A DNA stretch of 64,000 nt, from the NCBI GenBank assembly GCA_964538085.1, contig CAZIDF010000004.1:1-64000 (forward strand), in the 5' to 3' direction. The notes under the pieces were generated by a model. It saw nothing but the letters and a program-made list of their open reading frames with translations. It did no database searches and had not been told where the DNA came from. This document shows positions 43,648 to 53,153 of this stretch, in pieces; position 1 is the first letter of the stretch, and each line of letters begins with the position of its first letter. The translations under genes and the position numbers were made by a program. This DNA comes from G020348385 sp964538085 (lineage in GTDB: Bacteria > Acidobacteriota > Aminicenantia > Aminicenantales > Aminicenantaceae).

Positions 43648-45594
43648 ATGTGGAATCAAATTCTCGCCTTTGTCCTCATCGCCACACTCCCACCGTTTGG
43701 GTTGCTAACCGAAAAAGAAGAGACACAAAAGACCGATCTCAGGCATGAGATCATCGTCACCGCCAGTCGGATCGCTACACCTGCAAAAGAAATTGCAACC
43801 TCAGTCACAGTCATCACAAAAGCAGAATTGGAGCAGACGAAAAAAACATTCATCCTCGAGGCGCTCCAGCAGGTCCTGGGAGTATCCATCCTCCAATCTG
43901 GACCTCTTGGCAGTTCGGCATCCGTTATGCTTCGGGGAGCCAACTCCGAGCATACACTTGTGATGATAGACGGAGTCGAGGTCAATGATCCCATCACTCC
44001 CAGCCGGACCTATGATTTCTCACATATCAGCGTGGAGGGCATCGAACGTGTCGAAATCCTCCGGGGTCCCCAAAGTCCCCTTTACGGTTCCGATGCCATG
44101 GCCGGAGTGATCAACATCATCACGCAAAAAGGCGAGGGGAAACCTCGGTTTCATCTTTCCTCCTTCGGAGGCTCCTACGGAACATTTTCCGGCTCTGCCG
44201 GATTGACCGGAAGCATGGAAAAACTTCACTATTCCTTTTGGGCATCGACCTTAACATCCCAAGGTTTTTCAGCGGCCAATGCCGCCCTCGAAGGAAATAG
44301 CGAAGCGGATGGATACAAAAATCTTTCCCTGTCTGCCAGAGCAGGCTACAAAGCTTCCGATAATATCGATCTGGATTTTTCAGCCCGGTTCATCGGCACT
44401 CAGTCCGATATCGACAATTACGGGAGCGCCTTCGGAGACGATCCCAACAACACCCAGACATATGATACGTTCTATTTAAAGGGACATATCCGAGGGCTTT
44501 TCCTCAAAAACAGATGGGAACAAAAATTAACTCTCTCCCATGTTCACTCTAACAGAAAAACAGACAATCCCACGGATGAGCAACATCCGTTCGATGCAGA
44601 CCGTTCACGCTACAAAAGCCGTTTGACCGAACTGGACTGGCAGAACAACCTTTTTCTGCACAAGTCCCACACCTTGACTTTCGGTGCAGAATACCAGCAA
44701 GAACAAGGAGAATCCAGCTATTCCTCTGAGAGTATTTGGGGACCTTCCACAAGCTTTTTTCCGCCTAAAAAAGCCCACAACTCAGGGATCTACATCCAGG
44801 ATCAAATGAGATTGGCAGGAGTGTTTTTTCTGACGACAGGAATTCGGCTGGATTCCCACAGCCAATCCGGCCGTTCGACAACTTACAGGATCGCACCAGC
44901 TTTTTTCATCCAACAGACAAACACCAAGCTGAAAGCAACCTTTGGATCAGGATTCAAATCCCCTTCCCTCTACCAGCTCTATGCTCCGGCAAATATCTGG
45001 GGACCTATCGGGAACGAAAACCTCATACCCGAAGAGACAAACAGCTGGGACGCAGGGATCGAGCAGGATCTTTGGGATGGAAAAGTCCATCTAGGCGGAA
45101 CCTACTTCTCCAGCCGCTTCGAAAACCTCATCGAATACGACTATACCCGAGGCTACATCAACATAACCAAGGCATCTTCGAAGGGGGTGGAATTTTTTTT
45201 CGAACTGACTCCTGCCGAAAATCTCGCCCTTTCCGCCTCATACTCCCATACAGTGGCAAAAGACCTGGATACGGATGAAGCACTCCTAAGAAGGCCGAAA
45301 GAAAAGTTCACGGCCAATCTGAATTTCGGATTTTTAGTCAAAGGGCGTTTTGTACTTACTTTAACCCATCTCGGGGCAAGGGAGGACATGGAATGGATCG
45401 ATTGGATTGCGGCCAGAGTTCAGATGGACCCCTTCACCCTGCTTGACGCAGCCATATCCTGGGATATTCTCCCAAATTTACAACTTTACCTCCGCGTGGA
45501 AAACGTCCTGGATCAACAGCACGAATGGATCAAAGGCTACGGAACACCCGGGCTCTCCGCTTACGGAGGATTTAAAACTAACTTTAAACCCTAA
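43648..45594 (+). CDS. TonB-dependent cobalamin receptor (BtuB-like)
   Basis: The 648-aa product starts at ATG 43648, preceded by AAGGAGGATATCC. A signal peptide (about residues 1-20) precedes the plug domain: IIVTASRIATPAKEIATS, VMLRGANSEHTLVMIDGVEV, RVEILRGPQSPLYGSDAMAG and VINIITQKG. A beta barrel of about 22 strands follows and ends in an aromatic strand (YGGFKTNFKP). The upstream B12 riboswitch makes corrinoid uptake the best guess. TonB, BtuF and BtuCD are not in the window. Confidence 0.92.
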   Translation: MWNQILAFVLIATLPPFGLLTEKEETQKTDLRHEIIVTASRIATPAKEIATSVTVITKAELEQTKKTFILEALQQVLGVSILQSGPLGSSASVMLRGANSEHTLVMIDGVEVNDPITPSRTYDFSHISVEGIERVEILRGPQSPLYGSDAMAGVINIITQKGEGKPRFHLSSFGGSYGTFSGSAGLTGSMEKLHYSFWASTLTSQGFSAANAALEGNSEADGYKNLSLSARAGYKASDNIDLDFSARFIGTQSDIDNYGSAFGDDPNNTQTYDTFYLKGHIRGLFLKNRWEQKLTLSHVHSNRKTDNPTDEQHPFDADRSRYKSRLTELDWQNNLFLHKSHTLTFGAEYQQEQGESSYSSESIWGPSTSFFPPKKAHNSGIYIQDQMRLAGVFFLTTGIRLDSHSQSGRSTTYRIAPAFFIQQTNTKLKATFGSGFKSPSLYQLYAPANIWGPIGNENLIPEETNSWDAGIEQDLWDGKVHLGGTYFSSRFENLIEYDYTRGYINITKASSKGVEFFFELTPAENLALSASYSHTVAKDLDTDEALLRRPKEKFTANLNFGFLVKGRFVLTLTHLGAREDMEWIDWIAARVQMDPFTLLDAAISWDILPNLQLYLRVENVLDQQHEWIKGYGTPGLSAYGGFKTNFKP

Positions 45595-45600
45595 TACTAT

Positions 45601-45630
45601 TTGACATTTTCCCCTTCATTCCCTTATATT
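45601..45630 (+). promoter_or_regulatory. Consensus-like promoter for the small CPAC protein/efflux operon
   Basis: TTGACA (45601-45606) is a perfect -35 and TATATT (45625-45630) a good -10, with an 18-nt spacer. It begins 6 nt after the receptor stop, so the downstream genes need not depend on the riboswitch. Confidence 0.6.
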
Positions 45631-45648
45631 ATTGCCTCAAAGGGTTTT

Positions 45649-45927
45649 ATGGCTAAGTCCCACAGAAATCAGTTCAACATCGCTTTCCTGTTCCTCTTCC
45701 TGTTCCTCACGCTGACAATCAACTATTTTCACACAGAAGTGACGCTCAAAAGGAGCGAAAATTGTCCGGCTTGCCAATTTCAACATTCCACGTTGATGAC
45801 CGCTCAGATCCATTTTTTCCATCTCCCCCAGCTTTTGCCACTTGAATCGCTTCAAATTTTCGAAACCTCTGCTCTTTGTCAATTCTTTTTTATCAAACCT
45901 TCTTCCCGGTCACCTCCTCACTCCTGA
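45649..45927 (+). CDS. Small membrane-anchored CPAC-motif protein
   Basis: The 92-aa product from ATG 45649 (AAAGGG upstream, just after the promoter) has one hydrophobic helix (about residues 10-25). A periplasmic part has ENCPACQFQHST, a His/Leu-rich middle (IHFFHLPQLLPLE) and the tail PSSRSPPHS. The CPxC motif is reminiscent of metal or thiol chemistry, and the RxPP-type tail recalls DUF2946-like small proteins; I cannot assign it firmly. Being the first gene before tolC, adaptor and RND, it may bind the pump's substrate or act in sensing. Confidence 0.6.
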   Translation: MAKSHRNQFNIAFLFLFLFLTLTINYFHTEVTLKRSENCPACQFQHSTLMTAQIHFFHLPQLLPLESLQIFETSALCQFFFIKPSSRSPPHS

Positions 45928-45997
45928 TTCACTCTCCTTTCAAAGCCGAGAAGCCTCCCTTCTCCGGCAATCCAAACCCTTATAAAGAGGAGGTCGA

Positions 45998-47263
45998 ATG
46001 ACAGCAAAAAGAAAAGCAGCCACCATATTATGCATCATACTGTGTTTCCCGATTTTTCTGTTGGCCCAAACAATCGAGGAAGGTTTGCTCACCTTGGACC
46101 AATGCATCTCCATCGCAATAGAAAAAAATCCACTCGTTTTGTCCTCGATGCAGCAGTACAACGCTTCCTTGGCCAGGATTAGCCAGGCAAAGGCATTGGC
46201 TCAGCCATCACTCAATTGGGATTCGGACCTTCAACCAAAACTTTTTCAGTTCGGGAACTCTGGGGAATGGTATTTTGGGATCAGTCAAGCCTTGGAATTC
46301 CCCGGCAAAAGAAGCATTCGAGGAAAAATTGCGTCCAAACAAGCAAGCGAACTTCTCCAAGACATGGAACTCCTCAAATTGGACATCGTCTTTCAGGTAA
46401 AACAAGCCTTCTACAATCTTCTCCTTTCCGAAGAAAAGCTCAAATATGCCCAGCAAAACCTTCAACTAGCTGAAGATTTTTTGCAAAAAGCGGAACTAAA
46501 ATACGAAGCCGGTGATGTGGCCAAGGTCGAAGCCCTAAGAGCAAGAGTGGAATCCTCTAAAGCTGCCAACGAAGTGCGTTCGGCAGCGAACGATGTTCGA
46601 CTGGCCAAAGCCATGCTGAATTTTTTACTGGCGCGCAAAAAATATTCTCCCATCGAAATTCAGGGCAATCTCAAGAGGGCTCCGATCGACTTGAATGAAG
46701 ATGAACTGATCACCAGGGCCTTGGCCTTCCGCCCGGAGGTCAAAAAGATCGATTTGGGACTGGAACGAGAAAATCTCACTAAAAAACAAGGCTACATGAG
46801 CTATTTGCCCGATTTCGATTTGGGCGTCAACAAGCACCGCATCCTAGGAGAAAGAGACTTTTGGGATTTCACCTTGTCCTTCCCGATACCTCTTTTCTTT
46901 TGGCAACCCAAAAAAGGGAAGATAGCTGAAGCGGAGGCAAACATCCTGGCCCTCAATAGGGAGGCCGAACATCTGCAAAACGCCATAACTCTTGAGGTGG
47001 GAGAGGCCTACATGAATGCGGTTACAGTCAATAACCAGATTCGTCTGTTCGAAGAGGAGATACTTGCTCAAGCCGAAGAGGTGTACAACATGTTTCTTTT
47101 CAGCTACCAGGAAGGTGAAATAGGCGGAATCGAATTGATCGAGGCAAGACGCACGTTGATCGAGGCAAGAACATCTTATGCCGACGCCCTGTTCAACTAT
47201 GACGTGGCCATCGCAGCCCTGGAAAAATCCATCGGACAAAAACTAGAAGGAGACGGACAATGA
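45998..47263 (+). CDS. TolC-family outer membrane efflux channel
   Basis: The 421-aa protein has a signal peptide (residues about 8-24, ending LLAQT) and two OEP repeats with long coiled-coil helices. The repeats have recurrent Ala/Glu/Leu heptads: AQQNLQLAEDFLQKAELKYE in the first and a corresponding region near 345-405 in the second. It should form the outer-membrane duct for the adjacent adaptor and RND pump. Its ribosome site GAGGAGGTCGA is strong, and its stop overlaps the adaptor start (ATGA). Confidence 0.92.
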   Translation: MTAKRKAATILCIILCFPIFLLAQTIEEGLLTLDQCISIAIEKNPLVLSSMQQYNASLARISQAKALAQPSLNWDSDLQPKLFQFGNSGEWYFGISQALEFPGKRSIRGKIASKQASELLQDMELLKLDIVFQVKQAFYNLLLSEEKLKYAQQNLQLAEDFLQKAELKYEAGDVAKVEALRARVESSKAANEVRSAANDVRLAKAMLNFLLARKKYSPIEIQGNLKRAPIDLNEDELITRALAFRPEVKKIDLGLERENLTKKQGYMSYLPDFDLGVNKHRILGERDFWDFTLSFPIPLFFWQPKKGKIAEAEANILALNREAEHLQNAITLEVGEAYMNAVTVNNQIRLFEEEILAQAEEVYNMFLFSYQEGEIGGIELIEARRTLIEARTSYADALFNYDVAIAALEKSIGQKLEGDGQ

Positions 47264-48564
47264 GAAAAGAGATTATCCGTGTTTTGATGATAATATTGGT
47301 GATCACTCTCGGGATATCATGCCGAGAAGGACGAAACCATGCAGAAAATGCCGGGCAAGAGATTTCCCAAACACAAAACGAGAATTCCCAAAAACTCCAA
47401 CAGCCTCTGGGCAGAGGGAGAGGACAGCAAAAAAGACAGGCGGTTGGCCAGGGATTCGGCAAAAGAGGCGCGAACAGAAATGCAAAAAGAGCCTGGGGCC
47501 CGGATACGGTTGTGGAATTATCCACAGAAGAAGAAAGCGCCGTCGACATACAGACGGTTCAAGCCTCCTTCAAACCCCTCCAGTCTCAACTTCAAGCCTT
47601 GGGAAAAGTCTTTGCCCATCCCCAAAAAAAGGCCATCGTCAGCTACCCCTTTTCTGCTCGAATCGCCGAAATCCATGTCATCCTGGGAGACTGGGTCAAT
47701 CCCGGACAAAAGCTCGTCACCCTCCAAAGCGAAGAGGTGGGATCGGCCAAATCGGAATTCTATAAAACAATGGCGGATTACGAGTTGGCGAAGGTGAATC
47801 ATGAGCGACAAAAGAGACTTTATGACCGAGGAGTCGGCGCACAAAAGGATTTTCTTTCCAGTGAGGCAGAGTATAAGGTGGCAGAGGCCAACCTGAACGC
47901 AGCCGAAAAAAAACTCCACTTGTTGGGATTTTCAGAAGAACAAGTCAAATCTATTGCTGAGACACACCAGATCAATCCGATCATCACGCTGTATGCACCG
48001 ATACGCGGCAAGATCATCGAACACAATGCCATCCTTGGCGCCATGGTCGACCAGGAAACAGAAATACTGACCATCATGGATCCTTCTGTGCTTTGCATCC
48101 ATGCCGATATCTATGAAAGAGATATCGCGAAGATTCGGATCGGACAGGAGGTGGAAGCCACGGTTCCCGCCTATCCAGGAGAAACCTTCAAAGGGAAAAT
48201 CAGCTTCATCGGCGATGTGTTGAACGAAGAAACCCGGACCATTACCGTGCGTTCTGATGTCGAAAACAGGGAATATAAGCTTAAGCCCGGTATGTTTGCC
48301 GATATCAATATCTTGCTAAACCACCAAAGCGATGTCCTCGTTCTTCCATTGGAAGCAATCCTGGACGAAGGAGACGATAACATCGTTTTTCTCAAGGTCG
48401 ATGGGAAATACATACCAAAGATCATTAAAACCGGGATCCGCAACGGAGGTTTTGTGGAAATCCTGGGTGGCATCGAGGAAGGCGCTGAGGTCGTGACCAT
48501 CGGAAATTTCCAGCTCAAATCCAAACTTTATGACGAAATCCTGAAAAAAGCCGGCATCCATTGA
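47260..48564 (+). CDS. RND efflux periplasmic adaptor (CusB/CzcB-like)
   Basis: The 434-aa protein links pump and channel. The N terminus has a hydrophobic signal ending in GISC (C21), so it is probably a lipoprotein. A basic, Gln/Gly/Arg-rich linker (about 45-75) precedes the standard adaptor domains: a beta-barrel/lipoyl start with GDWVNPGQKLVTL, a helical hairpin and a lipoyl second half with APIRGKIIEHNAILG. A membrane-proximal domain is at the end. Similarity to heavy-metal adaptors is by layout only; no His/Met-rich metal site is evident. Confidence 0.9.
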   Translation: MRKEIIRVLMIILVITLGISCREGRNHAENAGQEISQTQNENSQKLQQPLGRGRGQQKRQAVGQGFGKRGANRNAKRAWGPDTVVELSTEEESAVDIQTVQASFKPLQSQLQALGKVFAHPQKKAIVSYPFSARIAEIHVILGDWVNPGQKLVTLQSEEVGSAKSEFYKTMADYELAKVNHERQKRLYDRGVGAQKDFLSSEAEYKVAEANLNAAEKKLHLLGFSEEQVKSIAETHQINPIITLYAPIRGKIIEHNAILGAMVDQETEILTIMDPSVLCIHADIYERDIAKIRIGQEVEATVPAYPGETFKGKISFIGDVLNEETRTITVRSDVENREYKLKPGMFADINILLNHQSDVLVLPLEAILDEGDDNIVFLKVDGKYIPKIIKTGIRNGGFVEILGGIEEGAEVVTIGNFQLKSKLYDEILKKAGIH

Positions 48565-48597
48565 TGCGGGTCTCTTTTGAACAACGGAGAAAAAAGA

Positions 48598-51500
48598 ATG
48601 ATAGATAAAATAATCGATTATGCACTGAAACATAGGCTTTTGACCATCCTGCTCGTTATGCTGGTATCCCTATGGGGAGTAATCGCTTATACAAAAATGC
48701 CGAAGGACATCTACCCTGATCTGAATGCTCCGTTGGTGGTTATCATCACCGAAAATCCGGGCATGGCCGCAGAGGATGTGGAACGTCTCATCACATTTCC
48801 TCTGGAAAGTCTGCTCAACGGTGCTCCTCAAGTCACGCGGGTGAGATCAGAATCCGCCACGGGAGATTCCGTCGTCACGGCAGAGTTTGACTGGGGCACG
48901 GATATCTATCTTGCCCGGCAGATCGTATCGAGTAAACTGGAACTCATCGCCGGACGGCTCCCGATCGGAACGACCCGTCCGATCCTCGGACCGGTCTCGT
49001 CCCGGATGGGCGAGATTTTCGAGTTCGCCGTAACCGGCGAGGGAACCGATCCCATGGAGCTGCGGTCGGTCGCGGATTGGACGATCCGGTACAGGCTCCA
49101 GGGTGTATCCGGCGTGTCTTTTGTGATCAACCTGGGCGGCTTTATCAAACAATTCCAGGTCCTTCTCAATCCCGAAATGCTCAAGCACTACGACATCACG
49201 ATCCATGAAGTTACCGAGGCGATCGAAAACAGCAATCGCAATTTTTCGGGCGGGATCATTATGAAAGGTTCTCAAGAGGTTTTGATCAAGGGCCTCGGAC
49301 GCATAGAAACTCTCGACCACATCAAAAACACGGTGATCACCTCAAGAAATAATATTCCCGTGCACGTGATGGATGTGGCGGATGTGAAGATAGGGGGAAA
49401 ATTCAGGAGGGAATCAGGCAGTCATAACGCCCAAGAATCCGTGTATGTGACAGTCGAGAAACAATACGGCGGAGACACTTTGGCAGCCATCCGGAACATC
49501 AAAAATGCTCTCTCCCAGATCGCCAGGGATCTCCCTGAAACAATCAAGATCAAACCCTTCTACGATCAATCCAAACTGATCGTAAAATCCATCAGACATG
49601 TAGAAATTTCCATCCTGGAAGGGGCTATTCTCATCGTCCTGGTGATGATCTTTTTCATGTGGAACCTGCGGAGTTCCTTGATCGCTTCTTTGACCATCCC
49701 CTTTTCCATACTTATTGCGCTGGTATTTATGTCCATATTCGGGGTTGACCTGACGGTGATGTCAATAGGAGGATTGGCCATAGGCATCGGTAAAGTTGCC
49801 AATGGCTCCATCATCATGGTCGAGAATATTTACCGAGTTCTAGGAGAAAAAAAAGGTCAAGCTTCCACTCTAGCTCTCACTTCTGAAGCAGCCAAAGATG
49901 TGGGGAAATTTCTCTTTTCCGCCAATCTCATAATTATCCTTGTGTTTCTGCCCCTTTTAACTCTCCGTGGAATCGAAGGCGCGATGTTTCGGCCAACAGC
50001 CTTTGCTGTGGCTGCTGCCCTTTTCGGTTCCCTCCTTCTCAATCTCACTTTAAAACCCGTCCTGGCATCCCTATTCTTGACAGAGAAACACATCAAAGAA
50101 CGAAAGAATCCGATCACGGAATTTCTGAACAAAAAATACAGGGTCATACTTGCCGGAGCTCTCCAGCGCAAAAAAACCATTCTGGTTGCTTTTGTCATTC
50201 TCATCATCGGCACCGGTGTCTCATTCACCTTCCTGGGTAAAGAATTCGTACCACCTCTGGATGAGGGGGCTATCTTGGCTTCAACCGTGATGCTCCCGGA
50301 AACTTCTCTGGAAGAGTCCATGAAGATTGGGACGCAAATCGAAAAGCTATTCCTCTCATTCCCGGAAGTGATATCCGTTTCTCGTACCACAGGGACTGCT
50401 GAGGGTTCTGAACATCTTCATCCCGTCAACCACAGCCATTACAATATCGAACTCCTTCCCAGAGAAAAAAGAAAACGAGATTTTGAAGAAATCACACAAG
50501 CCATGCGTAAAGAATTGGATAAGGTCCCCGGTGTCGCCTACATATTCGAACAGCCCATCGCCAACAAACTGGCTGAGATGCTGACCGGAATCGAGGGACA
50601 ATTATCCGTTAAGCTTTTCGGACAAGATCTTTACATCCTGAACGATAAAATCGAGGAGATCCGCAATGTCATATCAGAAATCCAAGGAGTAGCAGACCTC
50701 CAGATCGAGCAGACAACCGGTATTCCTCAACTTGTAATAAGTCTCAAAAGAGATAAATTAGCCCGATACGGGATTCCAGTTGGGGATGTCGCTGATATCA
50801 TCGAGACCGCTCTTAACGGTATCGAAGTGACGGATGTCTACGAGGTGGACAGGATCACGTCTGTCCTCATCCGGCTTCCTGAGAAATATCGAAATGGCGA
50901 GGAAGCCATCAAAAACCTCCTGGTAGATGCCCCGACCGGGGAGAGAATCCCCCTTTCTGAACTAGTGGAAATAACCAAGAGCGAAGGCCCACAAACCATA
51001 TTCCGGGAGAATTTGATGCGTCGCAAGATCATCCTGTGCAACGTGGTTAAGAGGGATATCGGGAGTTTTGTTAAAGAAGCCCAAGAAAAAATCGAACTTG
51101 AGATTGACCTTCCTCCCGGGTATTTTGTGACCTTCGGCGGACAATTCGAGAGTCAGCAGAGAGCTATGAGCCACCTGACGACCTTGATGCTCATCGTGAT
51201 CCTGATTATTTTTGTGGTACTATTTTCCTCGTTCGGTTCGATTTGGCAGGCCTCCCTTATTATCTTAAATATCCCCACTACCCTTATCGGAGGGATTTTG
51301 GCCCTTCTGATCACCGGGCAAACGCTCAATGTTTCCTCTACCATCGGGCTGATCGCCCTCTTCGGCATATGCGTTCAAAACGATGTCATCCTTTTGGCTA
51401 AGATCAACGATTACAGAAGAAAAGGGATAGCGCTGCATCAAGCTGTTGTGGAAGGGGCCATGACGAAATTCAGGCCGATCATCATGACAGACATGGTGAT

Positions 51501-51681
51501 GATCGTTGCGGTTCTTCCGATGGCCTTGATTGTCTCAACCGGCGCCGAACTCCATCGACCGCTGGCTACTGTCTATATCGGGGGATTTTTCTTTGCCATC
51601 CTGCTCCGCTTGATCGTCGTTCCCGTCATGTACGAATTCTTCGGCGGTTTGGAAGAAAAACGGAAAAACAAGCTGGCGTAA
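48598..51681 (+). CDS. RND transporter of the CzcA/CusA class with altered proton-relay helix
   Basis: The 1027-aa inner-membrane pump starts at ATG 48598 (GGAGAAAAAAG upstream). It has two 6-helix halves and two large periplasmic loops, with PKDIYPDLNAP and SATGDSVVTAEFDWGTD near the N terminus. In TM4, most HME and HAE RND proteins have a VDDA-type motif; here the sequence is GIGKVANGSIIMVEN, with N402 and G403 replacing the aspartates and M407 another acid. The pump is otherwise intact. That implies an altered coupling mechanism or a specialised subfamily. The TolC-adaptor-RND set suggests export of a metal or organic compound; the substrate is unknown. Confidence 0.88.
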   Translation: MIDKIIDYALKHRLLTILLVMLVSLWGVIAYTKMPKDIYPDLNAPLVVIITENPGMAAEDVERLITFPLESLLNGAPQVTRVRSESATGDSVVTAEFDWGTDIYLARQIVSSKLELIAGRLPIGTTRPILGPVSSRMGEIFEFAVTGEGTDPMELRSVADWTIRYRLQGVSGVSFVINLGGFIKQFQVLLNPEMLKHYDITIHEVTEAIENSNRNFSGGIIMKGSQEVLIKGLGRIETLDHIKNTVITSRNNIPVHVMDVADVKIGGKFRRESGSHNAQESVYVTVEKQYGGDTLAAIRNIKNALSQIARDLPETIKIKPFYDQSKLIVKSIRHVEISILEGAILIVLVMIFFMWNLRSSLIASLTIPFSILIALVFMSIFGVDLTVMSIGGLAIGIGKVANGSIIMVENIYRVLGEKKGQASTLALTSEAAKDVGKFLFSANLIIILVFLPLLTLRGIEGAMFRPTAFAVAAALFGSLLLNLTLKPVLASLFLTEKHIKERKNPITEFLNKKYRVILAGALQRKKTILVAFVILIIGTGVSFTFLGKEFVPPLDEGAILASTVMLPETSLEESMKIGTQIEKLFLSFPEVISVSRTTGTAEGSEHLHPVNHSHYNIELLPREKRKRDFEEITQAMRKELDKVPGVAYIFEQPIANKLAEMLTGIEGQLSVKLFGQDLYILNDKIEEIRNVISEIQGVADLQIEQTTGIPQLVISLKRDKLARYGIPVGDVADIIETALNGIEVTDVYEVDRITSVLIRLPEKYRNGEEAIKNLLVDAPTGERIPLSELVEITKSEGPQTIFRENLMRRKIILCNVVKRDIGSFVKEAQEKIELEIDLPPGYFVTFGGQFESQQRAMSHLTTLMLIVILIIFVVLFSSFGSIWQASLIILNIPTTLIGGILALLITGQTLNVSSTIGLIALFGICVQNDVILLAKINDYRRKGIALHQAVVEGAMTKFRPIIMTDMVMIVAVLPMALIVSTGAELHRPLATVYIGGFFFAILLRLIVVPVMYEFFGGLEEKRKNKLA

Positions 51682-51687
51682 AAAGAA

Positions 51688-53010
51688 TTATCTGCCGCAC
51701 AGAATCCTGGAAGTGGCGGTCAACAGAAAGGCGGAGGCCAGGTTCAGGTCGATGACATGTCTTCTGTCTTTGAGAAACTTTTTCTGCAATTTTTTTCTCA
51801 ATTTCAGCAGCCTTGAAAACCGGATCGGGAAATACTTCTCCATACGGCTCACATATTTCCGACTGTAATAGCCCTTGTTTTTGCCGACAGCCTCAAGAAT
51901 CAAAAGGGCACAGTTTTTCAAGATCAGTTCTTTCAGAGCTTTTTCCCGTTGTTTTTTTTCATCCAGTTTGGCATCCAAAGATATGGCGATAAAATTCAGC
52001 AGCCTGTTTGCGAGGTGATCCAGGCTATTTTTCCCCGAGGAAAATGAAAAAATTGTCCTGTGTTTGTTTTTTTGGTCCGTTTCAAGGTCTTGTATATCAT
52101 CGGCAAGTTGAAGATAGGTCCCGAAACCAAAACAGAAATCCGCTTCTTTTCCGGTCAATGTCCCACTGACCAAAAATCCATCCGCCAGGACCGAAGTGCC
52201 GCCTTTTTCAAAACTGCAGTCCAGGATATCGACCTCAAAAGGAAGTGTGTGTTCCCTTTGCTGGATCAGGCTTTTGATCTGGGCATTGAATATGGCCAGC
52301 ATGCTCTGGTAAACACCCGGGAACTTTTCCCTGTCATATTCTGACTCAATCATTTTGATCAAACGCAGAATCTTTTCTCCATTCCGATTCTCGGGAGGAT
52401 TTTGCTTTCCTTCCAGCCAATCCCTCAATCTGCCGATCAGTCTGAGCTTATCCTCCAGAGACAGTGATACATCATCCAGGTAATTGTCCATGTAAGGATA
52501 AATCATGCTGTAGGCAAACAGGGAATCGCAAAATTTTACTTCCAATCCAAGGTACATTTGAAGGGAATTCATGATCCAGGCATTCCTCAAGGCTTGATAA
52601 ACATTTTCTATCGCAAACTCCGGATCGAACTCTTTGGCTTTCTCGACAAACATCTGGGTAGACCGGACAAAGTCCTCTTGCAACACGATATCCAGAGAGA
52701 GTTCGGACATTTCCAGAAACCGGCGGCTGAATTCTCTGACTTCGGCCACAAAATCGGCCATCCAGGCTTTTTGCTTGTCTTTGACAGCGGGATATTCATC
52801 GACCTTTGCAGAGGCTTCATCGACGAACCGGAACAATTCTTTTTCGATGGCTTTCTGCTGCTTTTCCGGATAAATTTTCCCCATCTCGGGAGGAGCGGAT
52901 GAGGCCTCTCCCCAAATCCGGAGGTATTCTCTCTTGTATCTTGCGATATTCCCTTCGAGCCTTCCGACCTTTTGGGAAAAGGGAAGCGGAACGGTCAAAT
53001 CTTTTCTCAT
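51688..53010 (-). CDS. Divergent class I isoprenoid synthase-like protein
   Basis: The 440-aa helical protein has two acidic motifs at the right spacing for a class I terpenoid synthase fold: DNYLDD (residues 175-180) and ADDIQDLETD (303-312), 130 residues apart. Between them lies FEKGGTSVLADG, similar to the conserved middle helix of polyprenyl synthases. The N-terminal 130 residues and a basic C-terminal 60 residues are extra. The first motif is DNxxDD rather than DDxxD, so activity may be changed. It ends 6 nt from the RND stop (convergent). The product is unpredictable. Confidence 0.65.
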   Translation of the reverse strand: MRKDLTVPLPFSQKVGRLEGNIARYKREYLRIWGEASSAPPEMGKIYPEKQQKAIEKELFRFVDEASAKVDEYPAVKDKQKAWMADFVAEVREFSRRFLEMSELSLDIVLQEDFVRSTQMFVEKAKEFDPEFAIENVYQALRNAWIMNSLQMYLGLEVKFCDSLFAYSMIYPYMDNYLDDVSLSLEDKLRLIGRLRDWLEGKQNPPENRNGEKILRLIKMIESEYDREKFPGVYQSMLAIFNAQIKSLIQQREHTLPFEVDILDCSFEKGGTSVLADGFLVSGTLTGKEADFCFGFGTYLQLADDIQDLETDQKNKHRTIFSFSSGKNSLDHLANRLLNFIAISLDAKLDEKKQREKALKELILKNCALLILEAVGKNKGYYSRKYVSRMEKYFPIRFSRLLKLRKKLQKKFLKDRRHVIDLNLASAFLLTATSRILCGR

Positions 53011-53153
53011 CCTCTTTTAATAAAGGGCCCATTTAAAAATACGAAGAAAGCTCCATTCTGGATTATTTTTTCTTTCCAATTTTTTCCGACAAACTAAAAC
53101 ACAAAGCCCGAATAGCATGATTCCTCTCTTGTTCGGAACTCCTTTGTTGAAAA

